The notes under the pieces: generated by a model | Told to the model about the DNA's origin: nothing | Seen by the model: only the letters and a program-made list of their open reading frames with translations | The model's database searches: none | Part shown: positions 56,010-62,507 of the stretch, in pieces | Layout of the letters: every line of letters begins with the position of its first letter | Numbering within the stretch: position 1 is the stretch's first letter | Position numbers and translations under genes: made by a program | Origin: Mesorhizobium koreense | GTDB lineage: Bacteria; Pseudomonadota; Alphaproteobacteria; Rhizobiales; Rhizobiaceae | Direction: 5' to 3' | Length of the DNA stretch: 64,000 bases | Assembly (NCBI RefSeq): GCF_031656215.1 | Contig: NZ_CP134228.1 | Coordinates: 3,367,001 to 3,431,000, forward strand

Positions 56010-56391
56010 CAGGTTTCTTCCTGCTGCGCAGATAGCCCAGGAACTGGACAAGCTCCGCTTCTTCTTCGTCGGTCAGGTTATGGCCTGCGAACGTTGCGAC
56101 GCGGCCGTGCCGCTGTTCGCCGCCGCTGCGCGAGCGGGTCGGCACGATGTAGCCCGCACGCTCCATCAGATCCTCGTAGCTGATCGCATACAGCTCCGAG
56201 AGCGCGTGCAGAATGTTCGGGTTGGGTTTCTTGATGAGTCCGTTTTCGATCTGAGACAAGTACGCGTTGGACACGACCTTGTTGGTAGCCTTCTCCACGT
56301 CGCGTTGTGAGAGGTCGCGATCTTCGCGAATTGAGGCGAGATATTGTCCAAGCGTGAGCTTGACCTCTGGCTCAGCGCTCTTCTTTGCCAT
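55996..56391 (-). CDS. XRE-family repressor (CapH-like)
   Basis: 131 residues. Helix-turn-helix at about residues 13-70 (LGQYLASIREDRDLSQRDVE, NAYLSQIENGL, HALSELYAISYEDLMERAG). The C-terminal 60 residues (SRSGGEQRHGRVATFAGHNL, then LTDEEEAELVQFLGYLRSRK) form a linker plus a short helical domain, the region expected to hold the ImmA cleavage site. The Shine-Dalgarno is GGAGGAG. A large inverted repeat covering both divergent promoters starts 49 bp upstream of the ATG, so it most likely represses itself and the ubiquitin-like operon. Confidence 0.88.
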   Translation of the reverse strand: MAKKSAEPEVKLTLGQYLASIREDRDLSQRDVEKATNKVVSNAYLSQIENGLIKKPNPNILHALSELYAISYEDLMERAGYIVPTRSRSGGEQRHGRVATFAGHNLTDEEEAELVQFLGYLRSRKKPGGQS

Positions 56392-56427
56392 GACTTCGCT
56401 CCTCCAAACTTCTTGATTCCGTTCATG

Positions 56428-56456
56428 TATTTAGCCCGAAATGCTAAGAATGTCAA
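56428..56456 (-). promoter_or_regulatory. Promoter of xre-immA unit
   Basis: On the minus strand, TTGACA (56456-56451), 17 bases, TAAATA (56433-56428): a near-consensus sigma-70 promoter whose -35 box lies inside the left arm of the operator. Confidence 0.75.
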
Positions 56457-56489
56457 GCACGCCTGCAAAGTGCTTGACGTTCTTTGCAT
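56441..56489. promoter_or_regulatory. 49-bp inverted-repeat operator controlling two divergent units
   Basis: Left arm 56441-56460 (ATGCTAAGAATGTCAAGCAC) and right arm 56470-56489 match as inverted copies at 18 of 20 positions around a 9-base spacer. Each arm includes the -35 box of one of the two divergent promoters. A dimeric XRE protein bound to both arms would shut both promoters at once. Confidence 0.85.
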
Positions 56490-56502
56490 GCCGCCATATC
56501 TT
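56474..56502 (+). promoter_or_regulatory. Promoter of the ubiquitin-like operon
   Basis: TTGACG (56474-56479), exactly 17 bases, TATCTT (56497-56502). The -35 box is inside the right operator arm. Transcription would start near 56509, about 43 bp before the first ATG. Confidence 0.75.
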
Positions 56503-56551
56503 ATCACCATCGGGCCGGCGATGGGCTGGCGCCAAGATGGAGGTACCCACG

Positions 56552-57262
56552 ATGGAAACTGCACTCACTGGCGGCCAGGGCCGCGATCACCATGTCGAGA
56601 CGGAGGCGGCGCGCCGTCCCGGGCCGGACGGCATGTTCTTCACCACCGTCAACAACACCACCGTCAAGTTCTCGGACGCGACGCCCACCGGCGAGCGCAT
56701 CCTGGACAAGGCGGGGTTCAAGCCGGCCGGCGATTTCGTCCTGATCCAGCTGATGCGCCGCGGCACCCGCTCGATCGGCCTCGACGAAACCGTCGATCTC
56801 ACCGCGCCGGGCACGGAAGCCTTCCGGGCGTTTCAGAACGACCGCATCTTCCGCTTCACCCTGGACGATCACGGCTACGAATGGGGTGCCCGCAAGATCT
56901 CCGAGCCCGAGCTGCGCGTCATCGGTCGCGTCCGCGACGACGAGGTGATCATCCTGGAGCGCAACGGCGACGACGTCGAGCTCAAGGCCGACGACCATCT
57001 CGATCTCGGCGAGAAGGGCACCGAGCATCTGCAGACCGAAAAGCGCTTGATCACGGTCTTCTTCGAGAACGAGCCCCGCGAGATCGCGCGCGGGACCTAC
57101 ACGACGGAGCAGCTCAAGACCCTGTTCGGCGTCCAGGAAGGCTACGTCCTGGAAGTCATCAGCGAGGAAGGCAACCTCACCGAGCTGAAGCCGAGCAAGC
57201 GGCTGCGCGTCAAGGCAGGCATGCGCTTCTTCGAGCAGGTGCCGTGCGGGGGTTCGTCGTGA
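56552..57262 (+). CDS. Multiubiquitin: triple ubiquitin-like protein with CGGSS tail
   Basis: 236 residues from ATG 56552 (GGAGG, spacing 8). After a polar N-terminus come three beta-grasp repeats of the Multi_ubiq family: about 29-96 (FFTTVNNTTVKFSD...), 98-163 (RIFRFTLDDHGYEWGARK...) and 165-234 (KRLITVFFENEPREIARG...). Each contains a helix and a closing beta-strand (VLIQLMRRG, VIILERNGDDVEL, VLEVISEEGN). The chain ends P231-C232-G233-G234-S235-S236, so the diglycine needed for adenylation is capped by two serines that a peptidase must remove. It is the first gene of four, coupled to the E2-like gene by GTGA. Predicted to be conjugated to unknown targets. Confidence 0.9.
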   Translation: METALTGGQGRDHHVETEAARRPGPDGMFFTTVNNTTVKFSDATPTGERILDKAGFKPAGDFVLIQLMRRGTRSIGLDETVDLTAPGTEAFRAFQNDRIFRFTLDDHGYEWGARKISEPELRVIGRVRDDEVIILERNGDDVELKADDHLDLGEKGTEHLQTEKRLITVFFENEPREIARGTYTTEQLKTLFGVQEGYVLEVISEEGNLTELKPSKRLRVKAGMRFFEQVPCGGSS

Positions 57263-57591
57263 GCGACCCTGCCGCGGACTTCGCCGGCCTCAAGGCCATG
57301 CACCCGGATGCCGTCCTCCTTAAGGAGGGCGGCAAGCCGGTCGCCCTGTTGCCGGCGTTCGGGTTCGTGGCGGGCGACCAGCCCTACCGCATGGACCTGC
57401 TGCTCGTGCCCTTCCTGCACTCCGGCTACGTCACGCGCCTGTTCTTCGAGCGCAAGATCGAAGGCCGCGGGGCCAACTGGAACCCGCATCGCGTGATCGA
57501 GCGCAACTGGTGGGCGCCGTCCTGGAATCACGTGCCTGAGTCGCTTCGTTGGAAGCAGATGCTGTTGGCGCATTTGAGGGCCGTCGCATGA
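57259..57591 (+). CDS. E2-like protein of the multiubiquitin operon (prokaryotic E2 family E type)
   Basis: 110 residues from GTG 57259, overlapping the multiubiquitin stop. The pattern is a short beta-rich core (AVLLKEGGKPVALLPAFGF, MDLLLVPFLHSGY, RLFFERKIEG), then WNPHRVIERNWWAPSWNHVP and a C-terminal helix (SLRWKQMLLAHLRA), which agrees in size, layout and gene order with the small E2-like proteins linked to multiubiquitin, E1 and JAB. There is no cysteine anywhere in the protein. The candidate acceptors are Ser88 and His91 in the WWAPSWNH loop. It would either pass Ubl by an oxyester or act as a non-catalytic adaptor. Family assignment rests partly on context. Confidence 0.75.
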   Translation: MSDPAADFAGLKAMHPDAVLLKEGGKPVALLPAFGFVAGDQPYRMDLLLVPFLHSGYVTRLFFERKIEGRGANWNPHRVIERNWWAPSWNHVPESLRWKQMLLAHLRAVA

Positions 57592-58091
57592 ATATCCGTT
57601 TCAAGATCACCGCAAGCCTGCTCGCCGCGATCCGCACCGACCTGCGCCGCCCGCACGCCTTCGCGCACGAGCGCGTCGGCTTCATCTCCGCGGGCCTAGC
57701 CGCCGCGCATGACGATCTCATCATCCTTGCGCGCGAATATCGGCCGGTGCGCGACGAGGATTATCTGCCGGACCCGAGCGTTGGCGCCATGATCAGCGCC
57801 GAGGCGATCCGCAGCGCGCGCCAGTGGGCGATGAACGACCGCGTCGCCATCTTCCACGTACATACCCATGGAGGCCGCGGCGTCCCGGGCTTCAGCGGCG
57901 TCGACATCCGGGAGAACGCCCGCTTCGTTCCGAACTTCGTCTCGGTCGCGCCGCATGCCGTGCACGGCGCTGTCGTGCTCAGCGATACCGCTGCCTTCGG
58001 TCAGGTCTGGCTGGACCGCAAGTCGCCGCAACCCTTCATCACCCGCTTCGCAGAGGTGGGCATGCCCATCCGGAACTGGAGAGCCGCATGA
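57588..58091 (+). CDS. JAB/JAMM (Mov34/MPN) deubiquitinase-like peptidase
   Basis: 167 residues. The zinc-protease site is E28 (HERVGF), H92-T-H94 in the string HVHTH, with S103 and D106 (PGFSGVD). The spacing from the second His is one residue longer than the classical x7. The fold otherwise runs FKITASLLAAIR (start) to AHDDLIILAREYRPV and VLSDTAAFGQVWL. It is predicted to trim the SS from the GGSS tail of the multiubiquitin and to remove Ubl from targets. Coupled by ATGA on both sides (57588 and 58088). Confidence 0.9.
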   Translation: MNIRFKITASLLAAIRTDLRRPHAFAHERVGFISAGLAAAHDDLIILAREYRPVRDEDYLPDPSVGAMISAEAIRSARQWAMNDRVAIFHVHTHGGRGVPGFSGVDIRENARFVPNFVSVAPHAVHGAVVLSDTAAFGQVWLDRKSPQPFITRFAEVGMPIRNWRAA

Positions 58092-58993
58092 CCCGCCTCG
58101 ATCGCCAGAGCTTCCTTGGCACTGATAGCGACGCCATCCTTGATGCCGCCACGATCGGCATTGTCGGTCTGGGCGGCGGCGGCTCGCATCTCGCGCAGCA
58201 GGCGGCGCACATGGGCATCGGCGGATATGTGAACGCCGATCCCGACGTCATCGAAGAGACAAACACCAACCGTCTGATCGGCGGGACCCTGGCCGATGTC
58301 GCGATCGGCCTGCCCAAGGTGACGATCGCCGAGCGCCTGATCCGCGGGCTTCAGCCGAAAGCCCGAATCATCTCCGTGCAGGCCGATTGGCGCGACGCGG
58401 CCGACGATCTCAAGCGGTGCGACGTCATCATCGGCGCGGTCGACGGGTTCAAGGAACGCGAGCAGCTCGAGCGTTTTGCCCGCCGTCATCTCATCCCCTA
58501 TATCGACATCGGCATGGACGTGCACGAGCTGGGTAAGAAGGGATTTCTGGTCAGCGGCCAAGTGATCCTCTCGATGCCGGGCGCGCCATGCATGCGCTGC
58601 TGCGGCTTCATCACGGACGAGCGTCTGGAGCAGGAAGCCAAGCGCTATGGGGCGGCCGGCTCGCGGCCACAGGTCGTCTGGTCGAACGGCGTTCTGGCGG
58701 CGACCGCTATGGGTCTGCTGACGCAGGTGCTTACGCCTTGGTACACGAACGCGCCGAAATTCGTCTTTCTCGATTACGACGGAAACAAGGGCACGATGAC
58801 GCGGAACGCTCGCATGGAGCTCTTGCGCGATCATGTTTGCCCGCATCATCCGGCTGACGAGACCGGCGATCCCTTGTTCGACATCCGCACGCAGGCGTTT
58901 CGCCCGCGGCCCACGGCCGAGCCCGAACCTGCGCTGCGATGGTGGCAGCGGATCTGGAATCGCTTCTTCAGACGAGGGGGAGCCGCGACGTAG
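58088..58993 (+). CDS. E1-like ThiF-family adenylating enzyme
   Basis: 301 residues. Rossmann ATP site G27-L-G-G-G-G-S33, D51/D53 in NADPDVIEE, N59-T-N61-R62, K77 in GLPKV and D119 (GAVDGF), all matching E1/ThiF/MoeB catalysis of Ubl C-terminal adenylation. Zinc ligands are C168-M-R-C171 with C251-x2-H254 (CxxH in place of CxxC). The position that holds the thioester cysteine in MoeB/UBA enzymes falls in QVVWSNGVLAA, which has no cysteine (S199 is closest). C172 beside the zinc site is the only spare cysteine apart from C111. A basic amphipathic tail (WWQRIWNRFFRRG) may bind a partner or membrane. Last gene of the four-gene unit. Confidence 0.9.
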   Translation: MTRLDRQSFLGTDSDAILDAATIGIVGLGGGGSHLAQQAAHMGIGGYVNADPDVIEETNTNRLIGGTLADVAIGLPKVTIAERLIRGLQPKARIISVQADWRDAADDLKRCDVIIGAVDGFKEREQLERFARRHLIPYIDIGMDVHELGKKGFLVSGQVILSMPGAPCMRCCGFITDERLEQEAKRYGAAGSRPQVVWSNGVLAATAMGLLTQVLTPWYTNAPKFVFLDYDGNKGTMTRNARMELLRDHVCPHHPADETGDPLFDIRTQAFRPRPTAEPEPALRWWQRIWNRFFRRGGAAT

Positions 58994-59025
58994 TGGAACG
59001 GCATTCCCATTTCGCCCACGCTCAT

Positions 59026-59042
59026 TACGTTGAAATAACGTA
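59026..59042. promoter_or_regulatory. Small palindrome upstream of the AAA ATPase gene
   Basis: TACGTT-GAAAT-AACGTA, perfect 6-bp arms, overlapping a -35-like TTGAAA and next to an AT-rich TATATATTT. It lies in the 149-bp gap after the E1-like gene and could give the ietAS-like pair its own control. Confidence 0.45.
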
Positions 59043-59142
59043 TATATTTCGGTCTGTGGACGAGTTTTCACCAGATGTTGGAGAATTCGTCCGCCCTCGC
59101 TATGCTGGCGATCCAGTGCGTTCCTTTCCAACCGACAGTGAC

Positions 59143-60288
59143 ATGGCCCAAGAGAACAAGAAGACCGATATCGAAGCCGACTTCCTCCAGCTCGCCCGTA
59201 CGGCCCTTTCAGGACGCACCCAGGACGTCCAGGTGGTGTTGCGCCGCGCCGCCAAGCGCTATCAACCTGTGGTGCCGCACCTCGCCGAGGCCCTGACGAC
59301 GCTGTTGCACGAACTGCCCTCTCCTGCGTCCCCCTTGCGCCGGCTGGCCGAAGTGCCACTCCCCGTCGACCTGGATTCGCGTTTGCATCTGATGCGCGTG
59401 GAGCCGGAGCCGGTGCTCGATCACGAACCCGTCCTCGCCGCGGATCTCGAGGCCGCGTTGCGCCAAATCGTGGAGGAACGCCGCAATCCGCAAGCGCTCG
59501 CCCGCGCCGGCCTCGATCCGACGAGGACCGCGCTGTTCCTCGGCCCTCCGGGCGTCGGCAAGACCATGGCCGCGCGATGGCTTGCGCGCGAACTCAAGCG
59601 CCCGCTTCTCATTCTTGATTTAGCGGCCGTAATGAGCAGTCTGCTTGGCCGAACCGGCAGCAATCTGCGTCATGTCCTGGAATACGCCAAGACCATCGAC
59701 TGCGTTCTCCTTCTCGACGAACTGGACGCTATTGCAAAGCGTCGCGACGACCGGGGTGAGATCGGCGAACTGAAGCGGCTTGTCACGGTCTTGATTCAGC
59801 AGATCGACGACTGGCCAACCTCCGGGGTGCTGCTGGCTGCCACCAATCACCCGGATCTACTCGATCCGGCGATCTGGCGCCGCTTCGAGGTCCATGTCGA
59901 ATTTCCGTTGCCCGACCGGGACGGGATTGAGCGCTTCATCGGCGCGACGCTCGCACCTTATTTTCCGGCGACAAAAGAATGGAGCGCGGTGCTAGCCGTG
60001 GCGTTCGCCGGCCGCTCGTTCAGCGATATCGAACGGGATCTCTCTGCGGCCCGAAGAAGCGCCGCTCTCGGCGGCACGCCGCTCGAGGAACAGTTCGCCG
60101 GCATCTTGGCCCACAAATCCCTTTCTAGAGCAAAACGGATTGAGCTGGCCGCGTCTTTGGTCGGCTACGGCCTGTTGTCGCAGCGCAAGGCACGGGAGCT
60201 CACAGGGGTCGCGCGCGACACGATCCGCAGCCACACAGCGCCGCGCGTGAAGAAGACTCATCGTAAGAACGGCAGAGATACGTCATGA
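59143..60288 (+). CDS. ietA: AAA ATPase, IetA-like
   Basis: 381 residues from ATG 59143 (MAQENKKTDIEADFLQLAR). The open frame extends upstream but the extension crosses the promoter-like region. Helical N-terminal domain (about 1-110), then an AAA+ module: Walker A GPPGVGKT (134-141), Walker B LLLDELD (D192, E193), sensor 1 AATNHPD, arginine finger region AIWRRFE. A C-terminal helical part ends with an HTH-like LTGVARDTIRSHTAPR. Paired by ATGA with a subtilase, it matches IetAS, first described on an Agrobacterium plasmid as a stability/incompatibility locus and later scored as an anti-phage system. Confidence 0.82.
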   Translation: MAQENKKTDIEADFLQLARTALSGRTQDVQVVLRRAAKRYQPVVPHLAEALTTLLHELPSPASPLRRLAEVPLPVDLDSRLHLMRVEPEPVLDHEPVLAADLEAALRQIVEERRNPQALARAGLDPTRTALFLGPPGVGKTMAARWLARELKRPLLILDLAAVMSSLLGRTGSNLRHVLEYAKTIDCVLLLDELDAIAKRRDDRGEIGELKRLVTVLIQQIDDWPTSGVLLAATNHPDLLDPAIWRRFEVHVEFPLPDRDGIERFIGATLAPYFPATKEWSAVLAVAFAGRSFSDIERDLSAARRSAALGGTPLEEQFAGILAHKSLSRAKRIELAASLVGYGLLSQRKARELTGVARDTIRSHTAPRVKKTHRKNGRDTS

Positions 60289-62507
60289 CGAAGCGCAATT
60301 TTTTGCTCGGGAAGGGTGAGCGTCTTGTCGAGGACGTTGCAGGCGTCCGCGGCGGCGCGCCGAAAAGCCATCCATACACGTTCTCCGAAGCAAGGGATCG
60401 CATCGCCCCGATGCTGACGCGCGTCGTCCGCGGCATCGACCAGTTGCCCGACGCGGCCTGTCCAGACAACCGGGCGGTGGCGACGGTCACCCTAAATCCG
60501 GAATACATCGCCAAGTCATATTTCCCGGAGCGGCTATTCGAATCGATCGGACTCGAGCCGGTCGGCAGCCGACCGCGCCGCATCACCCCGCAGAAGCGCT
60601 CCAAGGGCCGCGAGCCGGAGGAGACAATCACTACCGAGCTGTTCGTCATGGGGAGCCGAGATGCGTTTCGCGCCTGGCGGAACGCGCTGCCGCGTTGGGG
60701 GGAGGATGTGGCCGGCGCCAATGAACTGCCCACCATCGAGCAGGTGGCCGCCCCGGCGCCACGCGACAAGATCAAAGGCCGCCTGCCGAAAAGCGGCAAG
60801 ACCGTGTTCGAGGTCGTTCTTCACAGCGACAGCGGGACGGGTTCGAACGGCATCATTCCGCTGTTCAAGGACTATCTCGAGGAGATCGGCATCGATCAGC
60901 CGCTCGACCGCCGGTTTTCGGCGGGCGGGTTGTGCTTCGTCGAGCTCGAGGCTCCGGTCGAGCTCGCAGACCATATCGCCACCTTCACGCCCGTGCGCGC
61001 GCTCCGGCAGATGCCATCCCTGCGCATGTTGCGGCCAACTTTCCGCTCTTCCCGCGTCGCGATGGAGGATATCGCGCTGCCGGGTGCCGGTCCCGTCGAT
61101 CCCAATATCCGCGTGGCCATTTTCGATGGCGGCGTGCCGAAAAACCATCCGATCGGCAAATGGGTGAGGTCCATCGATCCGCCCGGCATCGGCAAGACCA
61201 TTGGCGACTTCCAGAAGCACGGGGTCGGCGTCACGTCCGCGTTCCTGTTTGGACATATAGACCCCGCCAATCCGGTTGCCCGCCCTTATGCCCCGGTCGA
61301 TCACTACCGCGTTCTCGACACGGCACCTGGGCAGAACCCGCACGAGCTCTACGAGGTGCTGGCGCGTATCGATCAGGTGCTGGTCGAAAAGCAATATCAG
61401 TTCGTCAACTTCAGCATCGGCCCGCGCCTGCCGATCGAGGACGACGACGTTCATGCCTGGACCGCAGTGCTCGACGACCGGCTGTCACGCGGAACGACCC
61501 TGGCCACGATCGCTGTCGGCAACGACGGCGATGGCCCGGCGAAGGGAGGCTTCAACCGCATCCAGGTCCCAGCAGACTGCGTGAATGCTCTTGCCGTCGG
61601 CTCTTGCGACAGCCCGGAGGCGCAGTGGCAGCGCTGCATCTACAGCTCAGTCGGCCCCGGCCGCAGCCCCGGTGTCGTTAAACCTGACTTCGTCGAGTTC
61701 GGCGGCTGCCTGCAACGACCCTTCATCGTGGTCAGCGAAACGCCCGCAGCAGCCTTCGAAGCGACCGAAGGCACATCTTTTTCCGCCCCGTCAGTGCTTC
61801 GTCTGGGCGCGGGCGTGCGCGCGCATTTCGGCGACAGCCTGGGTATGCTGGCCATCCGAGCCTTGTTGGTTCACACCGCCGAGACATCGGATTATCCGTG
61901 CGAAGACGTCGGTCGCGGCCGCGTCGCACGTTCCGTGCAGGACATCGTGCTCTGCGACGACGACACCGTGCGCGTGGTTTACCAGGGCAGCATCGCCCCG
62001 ACCCGCTACATCCGCGCTCCGATTCCAGTGCCTTCCGGGGCCATTCCGGGCAAGGTCACGATCACGGCAACCCTCTGCTATCCGACCGGAGTCGATCCGC
62101 ATCACCCCGGCAACTACACGCGAGCGGGGCTCGAGCCGACGTTCCGCCCGCATGATCAGAAGCGCAAGGATCCCAGTCAGGTCCACGCCGACAGCAAGAG
62201 CTTCTTCGGCAAAACGCAAAGCGGCTTGATGGAAGATGAGCTGCGGCGCGACGCCTGGAAATGGGAGAACTGCCTGCACACTAGCGTAACCTTCATAGGC
62301 AAGACGTTGCGAAACCCCGTACTCGACGTTCACTACAATGCGCGTTTTGAGGGCCGCAGCTTTGCGCCGAAAGAAGAGCTACCCTATGCGCTTGTTATTA
62401 GCGTCCACGCCAAGCATCTGGACGACCTCTACGACAAGATCGTCCGCAAGTACGCACGCCAGCTCGAAGCGTTACGGCCGGTCGTTGAGATTCCGGTGAC
62501 CATCTGA
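60285..62507 (+). CDS. ietS: S8 subtilisin-like protease, IetS-like
   Basis: 740 residues without a signal peptide, so probably cytosolic. The catalytic triad is complete: D281 (VAIFDGG), H312 (KHGVGVTS) and S498 (GTSFSAPS), with oxyanion Asn413 (AVGNDGDG). Residues 1-270 form a large N-terminal region with basic (RPRRITPQKRSKGR) and beta-rich parts, and about 560-740 form a C-terminal beta-rich domain. The ATPase presumably controls or feeds the protease. A cytosolic subtilase must be kept inactive until infection, so an activation step is expected. The gene ends tail-to-tail with the next one. Confidence 0.85.
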   Translation: MTKRNFLLGKGERLVEDVAGVRGGAPKSHPYTFSEARDRIAPMLTRVVRGIDQLPDAACPDNRAVATVTLNPEYIAKSYFPERLFESIGLEPVGSRPRRITPQKRSKGREPEETITTELFVMGSRDAFRAWRNALPRWGEDVAGANELPTIEQVAAPAPRDKIKGRLPKSGKTVFEVVLHSDSGTGSNGIIPLFKDYLEEIGIDQPLDRRFSAGGLCFVELEAPVELADHIATFTPVRALRQMPSLRMLRPTFRSSRVAMEDIALPGAGPVDPNIRVAIFDGGVPKNHPIGKWVRSIDPPGIGKTIGDFQKHGVGVTSAFLFGHIDPANPVARPYAPVDHYRVLDTAPGQNPHELYEVLARIDQVLVEKQYQFVNFSIGPRLPIEDDDVHAWTAVLDDRLSRGTTLATIAVGNDGDGPAKGGFNRIQVPADCVNALAVGSCDSPEAQWQRCIYSSVGPGRSPGVVKPDFVEFGGCLQRPFIVVSETPAAAFEATEGTSFSAPSVLRLGAGVRAHFGDSLGMLAIRALLVHTAETSDYPCEDVGRGRVARSVQDIVLCDDDTVRVVYQGSIAPTRYIRAPIPVPSGAIPGKVTITATLCYPTGVDPHHPGNYTRAGLEPTFRPHDQKRKDPSQVHADSKSFFGKTQSGLMEDELRRDAWKWENCLHTSVTFIGKTLRNPVLDVHYNARFEGRSFAPKEELPYALVISVHAKHLDDLYDKIVRKYARQLEALRPVVEIPVTI

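Noticed and set aside
56344-57258. N-terminal extension of the E2-like reading frame through the multiubiquitin gene
   Set aside because: It is an out-of-frame read of the Ubl gene. The GTG at 57259 overlapping the Ubl stop is the sensible start.
56552-58993. Type II CBASS (Cap2/Cap3) interpretation
   Set aside because: No CD-NTase and no CBASS effector gene is adjacent, and the Ubl is encoded as its own triple-domain gene.
58939-59142. Upstream extension of the AAA ATPase to ATG 58939
   Set aside because: It overlaps the end of the E1-like gene and the AT-rich palindromic promoter-like region. MAQENKK at 59143 is a more natural start.
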